Assembly: GCA_018223415.1 (NCBI GenBank)
Contig: JAGTTQ010000001.1
Location: 180,153 to 244,152 of the forward strand
Direction of reading: 5' to 3'
Origin: Eubacteriaceae bacterium Marseille-Q4139
GTDB taxonomy: Bacteria > Bacillota > Clostridia > Lachnospirales > Lachnospiraceae
Length of the DNA: 64,000 nucleotides
Below, in pieces: positions 8,497-17,310 of this stretch (position 1 is its first letter; every line of letters begins with the position of its first letter). The position numbers and the translations under genes are program-made. The notes beneath the pieces were generated by a model. It had not been told where the DNA came from. It was given only the letters and a program-made list of their open reading frames with translations, and ran no database searches.

Positions 8497-9242
8497 GCGC
8501 CCTCCTTTGTCTTGTCCTTATAAACCCCGAGAGGATAATAGGGGATCATCTTCTCCTTCACAAATTCCATGGCCTCTGCCGGCGTCTTTCCCCAGTTGGT
8601 CGGGCAGGAACAGAGCACCTCGATAAGGGAAAAGCCGGTGCCCTCCCTCTGAACCTCCAGGGCCTTTTTGATGGCTTTTTTCGCCTTTATGACGTTGGCC
8701 GGTGAATTGACGGCCACGCGCTCGATATAAGCCGCCCCGTCCAGGGTGGACAAAAGCTCGCAGACACGGATCGGGTATCCCTGGATATTCACGTCACGTC
8801 CAAGCTGTGCCGTCGTGGCCTTCATGCCGGGAAGCGTCGTCGGCGCCATCTGTCCGCCTGTCATGCCATAGATTCCGTTGTTGATAAAAATCGTCGTGAT
8901 CTTTTCTCCCCTGGCCGCCGCATGGACAATCTCTGCCATGCCGATGGAAGCCAGGTCGCCGTCGCCCTGGTAGGTAATCACAAGCTTATCCGGGTGTACC
9001 CGCTTGATGCCGGTGGCCGTCGCCGGCGCCCGCCCGTGGGCCGCCTGGATGCCGTCAAAATTAAAATAGTCAAGAGCCAGGACGGCGCAGCCCACCGGGG
9101 AGATGCCGATGGCTTTTTGAAGCTCGCCCATCTCCTCCAGGCACTCGGCTAAGAGCCTGTGCACGATCCCATGGGAACATCCCGGGCAGTAATGGGTCTG
9201 CACATCGGTAATTCCCTTTGTCCTTTCAAATAAAACTGCCAT
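8493..9242 (-). CDS. 2-oxoacid:ferredoxin oxidoreductase, beta subunit (TPP-binding)
   Basis: Binds thiamine diphosphate and carries out decarboxylation of the 2-oxoacid. It has 249 residues. The N-terminal HYCPGCSHGIVHRLL holds an iron-sulfur or TPP-near Cys motif, and GDGDLASIGMAEIVHAA through NNGIYGMTGGQ is the TPP/Mg motif (GDG to NN). Its start codon overlaps the alpha-subunit stop by one base. It corresponds to VorA-type subunits. Confidence 0.93.
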   Translation of the reverse strand: MAVLFERTKGITDVQTHYCPGCSHGIVHRLLAECLEEMGELQKAIGISPVGCAVLALDYFNFDGIQAAHGRAPATATGIKRVHPDKLVITYQGDGDLASIGMAEIVHAAARGEKITTIFINNGIYGMTGGQMAPTTLPGMKATTAQLGRDVNIQGYPIRVCELLSTLDGAAYIERVAVNSPANVIKAKKAIKKALEVQREGTGFSLIEVLCSCPTNWGKTPAEAMEFVKEKMIPYYPLGVYKDKTKEGA

Positions 9243-10294
9243 TATCTGCCGCCTCCCATCACATTTCTTCCGAACTCCAAAAGCTCGCCTACGTTTATGA
9301 GGACGCCGCCGGTATGTCCGAAAAAGACTACTTTATTCTTATCGTTGCAGGCCAGCCGCACATCGTCGATCATCTGGCCCATGGACAGCTCCACGTCCAT
9401 ATATTTCCGGATTCCTGTCCGTTCAAAGGCTTTCTCCGGGAACGGCCACAAGGTCTTTGGCCGGATCATGCCGACACGGTACCCCTCGTCCCGCAGAGCG
9501 TTCACTGCCGTCCTTACGATTCTCGAAGCCGTCCCGTAGGAGACGAACGCGTACTCGGCATCCTCCATCCGGTAATCCTCGTGCTGCGGCTCGTTTTCCT
9601 CAATAACCTTATACTTTTCAAACAGACGGATATTTTCCTGTTCAAGGCCGGCCGCATCCAGGTTCAGGTTGTAAATCCTGTGGGGCTCGCCGTCTCCTTT
9701 TCCCCGCAGTGCCCAGTCCTTTTTCGGCAGCTCTCTTGCCGTCGGTTTCCTAAGTTCCACCGGCTCCATCATCTGACCGATGAGGCCGTCCGCCAGGATA
9801 ATCACCGGCGTCCTGTAAAAATCCGCCAGGTCAAAGCCCTCCTGCACCATGTCTGTCAGCTCCTGGAGATTTCCCGGCGCCAGCACGATGTTGTGGTAGT
9901 CTCCGTTGCTGCCGCCCTTCACGCACATGTGGTAGTCCGCCTGGGACGGCTGGATGCCGCCGAGTCCGGGGCCGCCGCGCATCATGTTGACAATGACGGC
10001 CGGAAGCTCTGCCCGCGTGATGTATCCGATGCCTTCCTGTTTCAGGGCAATTCCCGGCGAGGACGACGAGGTCATGGCTCTGGCGCCTGCCGCAGCCGCA
10101 CCGTACAGCATATTGACGGCCGCCAGCTCACTTTCCGCCTGGACAAAAGTACCGCCAACCTTCGGAAGCTCTTTGGAAAAATACTCCGGGATCTCGTTCT
10201 GAGGCGTGATGGGATAGCCGAAGAAATACCGGCAGCCCGCCTCGATGGCCGCTTTTACAACGGCCTCATTTCCTTTTAAAAGCACTTTTGCCAT
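9242..10294 (-). CDS. vorB: 2-oxoacid:ferredoxin oxidoreductase alpha subunit, VorB type
   Basis: Alpha subunit, 350 residues. The N-terminus KGNEAVVKAAIEAGCRYFFG followed by YPITPQNEIPEY is typical of 3-methyl-2-oxobutanoate (branched-chain 2-oxoacid) oxidoreductase subunit VorB. The enzyme would turn branched-chain 2-oxoacids into acyl-CoA and reduced ferredoxin, or run in reverse. Substrate choice (2-oxoisovalerate versus 2-oxoglutarate) is not certain from sequence alone. It lies three bases after the ferredoxin subunit gene. Confidence 0.88.
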   Translation of the reverse strand: MAKVLLKGNEAVVKAAIEAGCRYFFGYPITPQNEIPEYFSKELPKVGGTFVQAESELAAVNMLYGAAAAGARAMTSSSSPGIALKQEGIGYITRAELPAVIVNMMRGGPGLGGIQPSQADYHMCVKGGSNGDYHNIVLAPGNLQELTDMVQEGFDLADFYRTPVIILADGLIGQMMEPVELRKPTARELPKKDWALRGKGDGEPHRIYNLNLDAAGLEQENIRLFEKYKVIEENEPQHEDYRMEDAEYAFVSYGTASRIVRTAVNALRDEGYRVGMIRPKTLWPFPEKAFERTGIRKYMDVELSMGQMIDDVRLACNDKNKVVFFGHTGGVLINVGELLEFGRNVMGGGR

Positions 10295-10296
10295 GG

Positions 10297-10524
10297 TTAT
10301 CCCTCCGTTTCTTCCTTTTCAATCCGTATGGCTGTCTCCGGGCACATCCTGGCACAGCTTATGCAGCCGATACAGTCGTTTAGCCGGGCCGGCACCGCCG
10401 GATAATACCCCTTTTTATTTACTGCTTCCTTTTCGATCTCCAGGACATGTTTCGGACAGACGGATACACATAAGCCGCAGCCCTTGCACATTTCCCTGTC
10501 GACCGTAACGATTATGTTTGCCAT
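10297..10524 (-). CDS. Ferredoxin-type delta subunit, two 4Fe-4S clusters
   Basis: A 75-residue electron-carrier subunit with two full CxxCxxCxxxCP motifs, CKGCGLCVSVCP (about residues 14-25) and CIGCISCARMCP (about 52-63). It should pass electrons from the TPP-containing beta subunit to free ferredoxin. It precedes vorB directly. Confidence 0.92.
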   Translation of the reverse strand: MANIIVTVDREMCKGCGLCVSVCPKHVLEIEKEAVNKKGYYPAVPARLNDCIGCISCARMCPETAIRIEKEETEG

Positions 10525-10549
10525 CGCATCTTCCTCCTTTTCTCCGGTT

Positions 10550-11224
10550 TTAAAGCCATTCTGCCCTCATATGGTACTCCATCGGGAAAAAATCTCCCGA
10601 GACTTCTCCCAATAACTGCTCCCATCCCTTTACTTCGCCGCACATGCAGGCCGTGTACCGGATGGGGACGCCGCATTCCCTACTCACCTGCCTTAAAACG
10701 GCGTCGCCATGAAGAATGTCCTCCGGCACCGTCTCATGGATCAGGTTCGCATTGTTCACAAAGCCGGTCACGGGAAAGCCAAGGACACGCTCAAGGCTCT
10801 CTTTCTGCTTAAGGATCGCCGCCGCATCGCAGGTTTCCGGCCGGAACACGTTCACGATCATAAAAAAGTCGATCTCCTCCCGTTCCATATCCGGCCTGAG
10901 CCGCCCAAGCACTGCCGCCCCGGCCTCGCTTCCGCCGAGATCCACGACGCACTGACAGCGTTTGTCCAGAAACGGGACACGGATCCTGGCAGATAAGGCC
11001 GGCATGTCGCTGCTGTCCTGGCGCAGGCTCGAAGCGATTACTTCAATCCCCTCTTTTTCCAGGAGTTCCGCCCGCTCCCTGGAACGGAAATAGACGTTCA
11101 CAATATCAAGATCGGCCAGCATGACCCGCTCGGCTTCTTTTTTCAGCCGCCTCGCATAATTGAGGGCGAACTCGGTTTTCCCGCTTCCGTAATGGCCGGT
11201 GATGATCCGGATTCTCCTGTCCAT
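10550..11224 (-). CDS. P-loop ATPase at head of oxidoreductase operon
   Basis: It has 224 residues with a Walker A motif GHYGSGKTE (10-18), a LADLDIVNVYFRSRE segment (about 40-54), and VVDLGGSEAGAAVLG as the Walker B-like region. It resembles MinD/CobQ-type nucleotide-binding proteins. It is the first gene of the oxidoreductase operon, 25 bases before the ferredoxin gene. A role in cluster loading or assembly of the complex is a guess from position. Its AAGGGGGG ribosome site supports the start. Confidence 0.8.
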   Translation of the reverse strand: MDRRIRIITGHYGSGKTEFALNYARRLKKEAERVMLADLDIVNVYFRSRERAELLEKEGIEVIASSLRQDSSDMPALSARIRVPFLDKRCQCVVDLGGSEAGAAVLGRLRPDMEREEIDFFMIVNVFRPETCDAAAILKQKESLERVLGFPVTGFVNNANLIHETVPEDILHGDAVLRQVSRECGVPIRYTACMCGEVKGWEQLLGEVSGDFFPMEYHMRAEWL

Positions 11225-11275
11225 CGTGCCATCCCCCCTTACGTTTTATATTATTTCACGTTTCTCTCTACCATT

Positions 11276-11304
11276 ATCTTAATTCAAACGGAGCAATCCG
11301 TCAA
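11276..11304 (-). promoter_or_regulatory. Promoter of the oxidoreductase operon
   Basis: The -35 TTGACG (11299-11304) and -10 TAAGAT (11276-11281) have a 17-base spacer, about 50 bases before the P-loop ATPase start. Confidence 0.6.
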
Positions 11305-11421
11305 TTTATTTGTGCATATTTCCCTTTTATATTTATTTTTTCACAAACTTTTTATTCATATTTTACAATTTGATTCAGCTTCTAAAAAACAAAAAAACTT
11401 GAATTTTTTTTGCTTTTTATC

Positions 11422-11450
11422 TTGACAAATCACGAATCATGCATTATGAT
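11422..11450 (+). promoter_or_regulatory. Promoter of candidate small RNA
   Basis: A perfect -35 TTGACA (11422-11427) and -10 TATGAT (11445-11450) with a 17-base spacer. No protein gene follows on this strand before 13129. The roughly 195 bases on its left (11225-11420) are AT-rich; apart from the divergent operon promoter I see nothing in them. Confidence 0.8.
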
Positions 11451-11456
11451 ATAGGT

Positions 11457-11576
11457 GAATGGACATATTAGAAGTGGAATTCCACTATACTGGAAATTGC
11501 TTCTAGTATCATTGGCGCAGGCCTAGCCTGCGCCACTCTCCCTAAAATAAGAAGACCTTGAAAAAGGTCTTTTTTT
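11457..11576 (+). ncRNA. Candidate structured small RNA, about 120 nt
   Basis: From the promoter's predicted start to the U-tract the transcript would be about 120 bases with three stacked structures. First is a 10-pair stem (11465-11474 with 11500-11509, one G-U) closing over a palindrome (AGTGG/CCACT, loop AATT). Second is a perfect 9-pair stem GGCGCAGGC/GCCTGCGCC (11514-11534) with a three-base loop. Third is a terminator stem (AAGACCTT/AAGGTCTT, 11552-11571) with seven U. A 15-codon frame from ATG 11460 has no good ribosome site. It does not match 6S, SRP, RNase P or tmRNA motifs that I know. Confidence 0.6.
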
Positions 11577-11654
11577 GTTTCCGTTTTTCTTTTCGGCCCA
11601 CATGAAGACGCGGGCGGCCTGGCCGGAGGACTCTCCCCACAAAAGCTCCCCTTA

Positions 11655-11686
11655 CAAAAAAACAGGCCGCCGAAACCGGCGGCCCA
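11655..11686 (-). terminator. Terminator of cysteine desulfidase-family gene
   Basis: A stem GGCCGCCGG/CCGGCGGCC (11665-11684, TTT loop) is followed on the minus strand by TG and seven U. Confidence 0.85.
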
Positions 11687-11695
11687 ATCATTCTT

Positions 11696-12973
11696 TTATT
11701 CCTCAACCATGATATTTAAAATCACTTCGTTTGTCTCTTTCATTCCCTGCTTTGCAAGGCGGCCTACGTTCTGAAGAGTCTTTTCGATGCCGCCTCCGAC
11801 GATACCGTCGCCGCCGCAGAAATTCTGGCCCCTCTTATACATGTAATGGCCCATGATGCCGGCGTCCACAGCCTCAGCGATCTTGGCCGCACAGGAGGCC
11901 TTCGCACCGTCGCAGATCATGCCGGAAACAATGGCAACTGCGTTGGAAACCGTGCTTGTGACATCCTCGAAATCGCCGCCGTTTAAGTAGGCGATGGCAG
12001 CGCCTGCACCTGCGCCTGCGCTGACGGCGCCGCAGTATGCGGAAAGACGGCCAATCGGCGTTTTCTGGTGGATGGTTGTCAGGTCAGAAAGAGCCAGCGC
12101 GCGGTAAAGCTTCTCCTCACCGACGTTTAACTCTCTCGCATAGACGATAACCGGAACCGAGGAGGTAATGCCCTGGTTTCCGCTTCCGGAGTTGATGATA
12201 ACCGGCAGCTCACAGCCGTTCATGCGGGCATCGGAGCCGGCCGCCGCATAAGCGCGGGCTCTGGTCTTGATGTCGTTTCCGTTCATCTCCAGCAGGACTT
12301 TTCCGATGTTTGCGCCGTACTCGCCGCGCATGCCTTCTTCTGCGATTGCCATGTTGCACTCAATCTGCGGAGTCAGGACTTCCCGGATGTCCTCCACGTC
12401 GACGGTGTTGACAAAATCCCAGATGTCTTCCATATTAAGGAGCGTCCTGTCGGTCAGGCCTTCTTCGCCCTCTCCGTCTACCGGCACTTCCTTAATAATT
12501 TCGCCGTTTCTCTCAATCAGCACGATATTGGTATGGTAGTTGACGATCCGCACCTTGGCATAGTCGTCTCCCTTATAAAGCGTCACGACAATCTCGAAGG
12601 TGAGGCCGGAATCCACATGCTCTACCTTGATTTCCGTCTCCTTCAAAAACTTCTTCATGGCCTCGATCTGCTCTTTGGATACGGAGGCAATAACCTCAAG
12701 CTCCTTGTCCGGATCGCCTGCAACGATGCCGGCTGCGGCTGCGGCCGGGATTCCCTTTAAGTGGTCGGTGTTCGGCACGATGACAGATTTTACGTTTTTA
12801 ATGATGCTGCCGCTGGCTCCCACGAGAACACGCTCCGGAAGCTCACCAAGCACACGCCTCGCAACGGCGCCGGCGTAAGCCAGGGCAATCGGCTCTGTGC
12901 AGCCCATGGCCGGGCGCAGCTCCTCTTTTAAAATCTGGATGTAGGCGCTGTACTTTGCATTTGTCTTTTCCAT
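11696..12973 (-). CDS. cyuA: L-cysteine desulfidase family protein (UPF0597/YhaM)
   Basis: A member of the UPF0597 family related to L-cysteine desulfidase, which breaks L-cysteine into pyruvate, ammonia and sulfide, and to the serine dehydratase alpha-type fold. It has 425 residues. The motifs MGCTEPIALAYAGA (near residue 25), YCGAVSAGAGAGAAIAYLNGG, SGMICDGAKASCAAKI and GGDGIVGGG near the end are typical, with conserved Cys that could hold an iron-sulfur cluster. The start at 12973 has AAGGGGAAAG upstream; an ATG 42 bases earlier lacks a ribosome site. A LysR gene lies divergently. Confidence 0.8.
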   Translation of the reverse strand: MEKTNAKYSAYIQILKEELRPAMGCTEPIALAYAGAVARRVLGELPERVLVGASGSIIKNVKSVIVPNTDHLKGIPAAAAAGIVAGDPDKELEVIASVSKEQIEAMKKFLKETEIKVEHVDSGLTFEIVVTLYKGDDYAKVRIVNYHTNIVLIERNGEIIKEVPVDGEGEEGLTDRTLLNMEDIWDFVNTVDVEDIREVLTPQIECNMAIAEEGMRGEYGANIGKVLLEMNGNDIKTRARAYAAAGSDARMNGCELPVIINSGSGNQGITSSVPVIVYARELNVGEEKLYRALALSDLTTIHQKTPIGRLSAYCGAVSAGAGAGAAIAYLNGGDFEDVTSTVSNAVAIVSGMICDGAKASCAAKIAEAVDAGIMGHYMYKRGQNFCGGDGIVGGGIEKTLQNVGRLAKQGMKETNEVILNIMVEE

Positions 12974-13044
12974 GTTATCTTTCCCCTTCTCTGCGTTTTT
13001 TCTTCTGATTTCCACACGTTTCGACTTGATTTCTTTTTTAGATT

Positions 13045-13073
13045 ACTGTACCATAGAAAAAAGCAAAAGTAAA
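13045..13073 (-). promoter_or_regulatory. Promoter of cyuA-like gene
   Basis: The -35 TTTACT (13068-13073) and -10 TACAGT (13045-13050) are 17 bases apart. They lie in the 155-base gap shared with the divergent LysR gene, where that regulator may bind. Confidence 0.5.
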
Positions 13074-13128
13074 ATTTAATGTTTTTATGACATTGTTTAA
13101 TTTTTTTTAAGTATGAAAGGCAGGTACC

Positions 13129-14019
13129 ATGGAGCTTCGAGAGATCCGGACGTTTTTAAAGGTCGCCCAGTTAAACAGCTTTTCCCGCGCTGCGAAGGAG
13201 CTCGGCTATTCCCAGGCCGCCGTCACCATCCAGGTCAAGCAGCTTGAGGAGGAGCTGGGCACCCACCTTTTTGACCGCATCGGGAAACAGACCGTGCTGA
13301 CCCATCAGGGAACCATCTTTTATGAATACGCGTCTTCAGTCATGCGGGACCTGGCATGCGCCAGGGACGCCGTCTGCGGAAGCAGGGAACTGACCGGGCG
13401 TTTAACCATCGGCACCATCGAATCCATCTGCGCGTCCATCTTCCCGGAGCTTCTGTCAAAATTCCACAGCCTTTATCCGAAGGTCAGCGTAAACATCGTC
13501 CTGGATTCCCCGGATGTGCTCTTAGACCGCATGAACAAAAATGCCATCGACCTGGTGTACCTCCTCGACAAGCGGATGTACGACCAGAAGTGGGTGAAGG
13601 TGTTCGAGGAGCCGGAGGAGGTCGTTTTCGTGGCCCCCGCGGCGCATCCCTATGCGAAAAGGAAGAAGCTGGCCCTTGAGGACGTGATCGCCAGCCCCTT
13701 CATCCTGACGGAAAAAGACGCCAGCTACCGATTCGTTCTCGATCAGTACCTGGCGTCCCGCCATTTAAAAATCGAACCCTTCTTAGAGATCGGGAACACG
13801 GAATTCATCATCCGGCTCCTTCTCTCCGGCTCCGGTTTTTCGTTCCTCCCGGAGTTTTCCGTGCGTCCCTTTTTAAATTCAGGAGAGCTGGCCGTCCTGC
13901 CGGTAAACGGCTTTCACATGCGGATCTGGCGCCAGCTTCTCTACCACAAGGACAAATGGGTGACGCGGGAGATGTCCGCCTTCATCCGGCTGGCCTCGGA
14001 TCACTGTGTAATCCCCTAG
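13129..14019 (+). CDS. LysR-family transcriptional regulator
   Basis: It has 296 residues. The N-terminal winged helix (about 1-60, FLKVAQLNSFSRAAKELGYSQ through HLFDRIGK) is a clear LysR signature, followed by a periplasmic-binding-protein-like effector domain (about 90-290). It is divergent from the cysteine desulfidase-family gene, the common layout for a LysR regulator and its target, so control of that gene is likely but unproven. Its end overlaps the convergent MFS gene by four bases. Confidence 0.93.
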   Translation: MELREIRTFLKVAQLNSFSRAAKELGYSQAAVTIQVKQLEEELGTHLFDRIGKQTVLTHQGTIFYEYASSVMRDLACARDAVCGSRELTGRLTIGTIESICASIFPELLSKFHSLYPKVSVNIVLDSPDVLLDRMNKNAIDLVYLLDKRMYDQKWVKVFEEPEEVVFVAPAAHPYAKRKKLALEDVIASPFILTEKDASYRFVLDQYLASRHLKIEPFLEIGNTEFIIRLLLSGSGFSFLPEFSVRPFLNSGELAVLPVNGFHMRIWRQLLYHKDKWVTREMSAFIRLASDHCVIP

Positions 14020-15269
14020 CCCACGTGCTTTCCTTTCCCGGCTTTTCCGGGCAGAAGCACCAGCACAAAGGCCAGGGCCATCAATCCCAGGCTCACCAAA
14101 ATCGTGAGGCTGTACCCGCCGGTCATGTCGTAGAGGCGGCCGAACAGCGCATTAAACGGCGACGACAGCAGCATACCTGCCATGGATATGTAGGAAAACG
14201 CCTCTCCGTAGGCATCGCCCTTCCAGTAAAGACGGCAGAACAGCGGAACCATCACCGACGACACCGGAAGGGTCACGCCGTAAAGCAGGGCGCCTGCCGG
14301 GATAGCCCAGGAAATGCCGGTGAGCAGCAGCGCATGTCCGGCCATGGCGATGGCAGCCGACAAAAGGAAGGCCCGGACGGCGCCGATGGAATCGCTGGCT
14401 CTCCCCAAAAGCAGCTTGCTTGCCATGTTGCCGAAAAGAGACAGGGATGTAAGCATGGCCGAAACCGTCATCGTGAGGCCCGCAGCCAGGCCGCAGGGCG
14501 TAAGGAATGTGTTTAAACAGCCGCTGGCCGTCGATGCGGCATGGGCGCCAAGGGCGGCGTAAAAGACCGGCTGCCTCAAAAGGGCCGAAAGGCCGGCTTT
14601 CTTTCCATTTTCTTCGCTTTTCTCTTCCTCTGCGGCTTCTTCTTTTTCTTCCCCGCTTCCATAAGGCAAAAGCCCCATATCCTCCGGCCGGTACCGGAAC
14701 ACGAAAAGAGAAAACGGCAGAATTAGAATAATCGCCAGAACACCGGAGAAAACATATCCGGCACGCCAGCCGAAGGACGGGATGATAAAGCCGAGGGCGG
14801 CGCTTCCGATCATGCCAACAAGGCCGGAAAACGCGGCGGAAATGCCCACAGCCAGGCCGCATTTTTTATGGAACCAGTTGGAGAGCAGAATCGGCGCCGG
14901 GATAAAGCAGAGAAACGCCGAGGCGATCCCCTGGATCAGCCCGACCGCGTACCAGTGCCACAGCTCCTGCGCCATGCCCATGAGGAGTGCACATCCGCCC
15001 ATGACGGCGGCCGCCGCGGTGATGACGGCCCGGACAGGGTACCTGCCGAGCCATTTTGCCGCCAACGGCATCGCCAGGGCCAGGCTCACCGAATAAAGCA
15101 TCCGGTAGGAGGAAAGCTGCCCCATCTCAAAGCCAAGCTCCTGACAGACCGGAGAATAAAAGACGCCGGCACAGTTGTGGAGAAGCCCGAGGCTCCCGCC
15201 CTGAAGCGCGCAGCAGCCAGCCAGGATGAACCATGCGTAATGAATCGGATATCGTTTTTCTGTTTCCAT
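14016..15269 (-). CDS. MFS transporter, 12 membrane helices
   Basis: A major facilitator superfamily permease of 417 residues. Hydrophobic helices fill two halves separated by a charged cytoplasmic loop (GEEKEEAAEEEKSEENGKK, about residue 210). The second-half LLGRASDSIGAVRAFL fits the MFS loop motif. The N-terminus YAWFILAGCCALQGG resembles monocarboxylate or oxalate/formate-type porters. The substrate is unknown. It shares a strand with the broken L,D-transpeptidase gene upstream, with AGGAAGGAA before the start. Confidence 0.85.
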   Translation of the reverse strand: METEKRYPIHYAWFILAGCCALQGGSLGLLHNCAGVFYSPVCQELGFEMGQLSSYRMLYSVSLALAMPLAAKWLGRYPVRAVITAAAAVMGGCALLMGMAQELWHWYAVGLIQGIASAFLCFIPAPILLSNWFHKKCGLAVGISAAFSGLVGMIGSAALGFIIPSFGWRAGYVFSGVLAIILILPFSLFVFRYRPEDMGLLPYGSGEEKEEAAEEEKSEENGKKAGLSALLRQPVFYAALGAHAASTASGCLNTFLTPCGLAAGLTMTVSAMLTSLSLFGNMASKLLLGRASDSIGAVRAFLLSAAIAMAGHALLLTGISWAIPAGALLYGVTLPVSSVMVPLFCRLYWKGDAYGEAFSYISMAGMLLSSPFNALFGRLYDMTGGYSLTILVSLGLMALAFVLVLLPGKAGKGKHVG

Positions 15270-15288
15270 GCGGATTTCCTTCCTGATT

Positions 15289-15978
15289 TTACTCTGCCTG
15301 CCGGATTACGATTTCTGCATGTTCACCGATGGAGACAAGGAGCGTTTCCATGTTTTCCTCGGGAATGGAAATGCAGCCGGAGGTGTACTGATCGCCGTCC
15401 GTAAGGCAGTGGAGAAAGATGGCAGAGCCCTTTCCCGGAACCTGTTCTTCGTTGTAATCCAACGCCAGGCAGTAGTCGTACCAGGGAGAAATGGAGGCGA
15501 GATTCTCTGCCGATGTCCAGTCCTTTCCGGCCTCCTGATTTTCCGCGAAACGGTTGTAAAAGCGGCTTTCCGGATCATCCACCCAGACGTCGCCGTCCTT
15601 TACCTGGCGGTATCCCATGGCGCAGCCGGGATCTTCTTTTATCCCGAACGCCATGACAAAGCCGTAAGTTCCGGAAGGCGTCTTTTTATCGCCCTCTTTT
15701 TTCTCCTCCGGGGAAGCGAGGCCCGCGCGCCCGATGAGGCCTGGCACGGAAAAGACGGCCTCTCCGTTTTTATAATAGGTCACTTCCGCCGCACTTTCTT
15801 CCGGATCCGGGACTTCCACCAGGATCACGTCTTCTGCCTGGGGCTCTTTTTCTTCTCATTCCCATCCCGGCCCGACAGGGGCTTCTTCGGCGGCAGAGGC
15901 GGAAAACGCCGTGCCGAATAAAAGCGCTGCCGTCACAAATACCCCTGCAAACCATGTCTTATATCTTCTCTTTTTCAT
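15289..15978 (-). pseudogene. L,D-transpeptidase-like secreted protein with in-frame TGA
   Basis: A clear start lies at 15976-15978, with AGGAGG eight bases before it. It encodes a signal peptide (MKKRRYKTWFAGVF...AFSASA) and a short linker, then meets TGA at codon 41 (15856-15858). The same frame then continues without interruption into a YkuD-like domain of about 180 residues whose active-site region reads FLHCLTDGDQYTSGCISIP (His and Cys present). The shared frame implies one gene broken by a single substitution or a sequencing error. A GTG at 15826-15828 could start a signal-less product. The role would be peptidoglycan cross-linking outside the cell. Confidence 0.75.
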
Positions 15979-15990
15979 GGGCCCTGCCTC

Positions 15991-17310
15991 CTACTGCTGC
16001 TCTTTTGCTTTTGCCGCCTTCTCCCGGCTTTTATTTACCTGGCTGGACAGGAGCTTGTCCAGATAAATGGACTTAAACTGCTTGCTTGCCAGCGCCTGCT
16101 TCACCGGCGGGAGATTTAAAATCACCGAGAACATGGCCGCCATGGCGCGGTGGTTCGCAAAGGCCTCGTTGTCGAATACCAGGTTCTGGAGCGTACCCTT
16201 TTCGATAGCCTGCAAAATGAAGCGGTGGGTGCTGTTGACCGGCGTGATGATCTGGATCGGCCGGCGTTTTAAGACGATGGTCTTCGTCGGGCAGTTCCTC
16301 GCGCAGACACCGCAGCCGAGGCAGATTTCCTTGTTGATGACCGGGCGCTTTTTATGGGTCGTCTCATCCTCTTTCATGGTAATCGCAAGCACCGGACATA
16401 CCTTCTCGCATTTCCCGCAGCCGACACAGCCCTCTTCGCCGATTTCCGGCATGTAGTTGGTGGTGGCCACCGGCTGCATCGGGGCAAACCGCCTTGCCGC
16501 CTGAAGCGCCTCGCAGCAGCAGCCGCAGCAGTTGCAGATAAAAGCCGGGTTCTCCCTCACGTTCTCGCCGATCTGCACCAGGTTTGCCGCATAGGAACGC
16601 TCCAGCGCGTCCATGGCCTCCGCCTTGGAAATGAGCTTCGCATGGCCGCCGTGCTCGGCCAGGGACCTTGCCACGTTCCCAAAGGTCAGGCAGACGTCCC
16701 AGGGCGCGTCAATCTCACAGGGATGTCCGGCATGGTAGGCCTTATGGCGGCAGTAGCAGAGGCCAAGGCCGATGTAGTCGGCTTCCTCTACGATATGGCT
16801 GGCCCGCTCATAGTCTAAAATGTGATTCATGTGCTCGTTGGTGAGCACCGGCTCCTGGACGTAGACGCGGCCAAGCTTCGTCTCTGTGGCATAGAAAAGG
16901 TCTTTTACGAAATCCTCTTCCACATTCATATACTGGTAGTAGAGTTCGCTTAAGTATTTCTGGTCGATGTCTCCACGCGTCCGCATGAGGGCAAACTCGA
17001 TGAAGCCGGCCATGGGCGGCGGGATTACGAATTTCCTGACGCCGTTATGCTCCGAGTCCACCAAAAGCGCCTTTTCGCAGAGCTGGTCCAGCACCTTTTC
17101 TGCCTTTGCCTCCGAGGTATTCCAGATCCTTGCCGCCCGCTTGATGGTAAACGGCCGGACAGGAAGAAGCGCCATGACCCTGGCTTCCTTTTCCGTAAAC
17201 AGTACCTGCAAAATTTTATAGAATGTCTCAGAAGCCGGTGCCCCCTGGGTAAACCAGTTGATCCGCTCTTCCAGGCTTTTGTATGCGTCCTTCGTCGTAA
17301 GATGTCCCAT
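15991..17310 (-). CDS. 4Fe-4S dicluster protein with N-terminal winged-helix-like region
   Basis: It has 439 residues. The N-terminal 100 or so (KRAARIWNTSEAKAEKVLDQLCEKALL) look like a winged helix. The middle has Cys-rich segments (GLGLCYCRHK, FICNCCGCCCEAL). Two ferredoxin motifs follow at about residues 290-345: CVGCGKCEKVCP and CLGCGVCARNCP. It is a likely cytoplasmic redox protein; partner and substrate are unknown. The broken L,D-transpeptidase gene begins 13 bases after its stop, so both were one transcript. Confidence 0.8.
   Translation of the reverse strand: MGHLTTKDAYKSLEERINWFTQGAPASETFYKILQVLFTEKEARVMALLPVRPFTIKRAARIWNTSEAKAEKVLDQLCEKALLVDSEHNGVRKFVIPPPMAGFIEFALMRTRGDIDQKYLSELYYQYMNVEEDFVKDLFYATETKLGRVYVQEPVLTNEHMNHILDYERASHIVEEADYIGLGLCYCRHKAYHAGHPCEIDAPWDVCLTFGNVARSLAEHGGHAKLISKAEAMDALERSYAANLVQIGENVRENPAFICNCCGCCCEALQAARRFAPMQPVATTNYMPEIGEEGCVGCGKCEKVCPVLAITMKEDETTHKKRPVINKEICLGCGVCARNCPTKTIVLKRRPIQIITPVNSTHRFILQAIEKGTLQNLVFDNEAFANHRAMAAMFSVILNLPPVKQALASKQFKSIYLDKLLSSQVNKSREKAAKAKEQQ

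Noticed and set aside
9218..10279. Long plus-strand open frame of about 350 codons
   Set aside because: It lies opposite vorB, whose protein is fully recognisable. The plus-strand translation is His/Arg/Val-rich with no family match.
15856..15858. UGA as selenocysteine in the L,D-transpeptidase gene
   Set aside because: The codon lies in the linker after the signal peptide, far from the active-site Cys, and no bacterial SECIS-like hairpin was evident after it.
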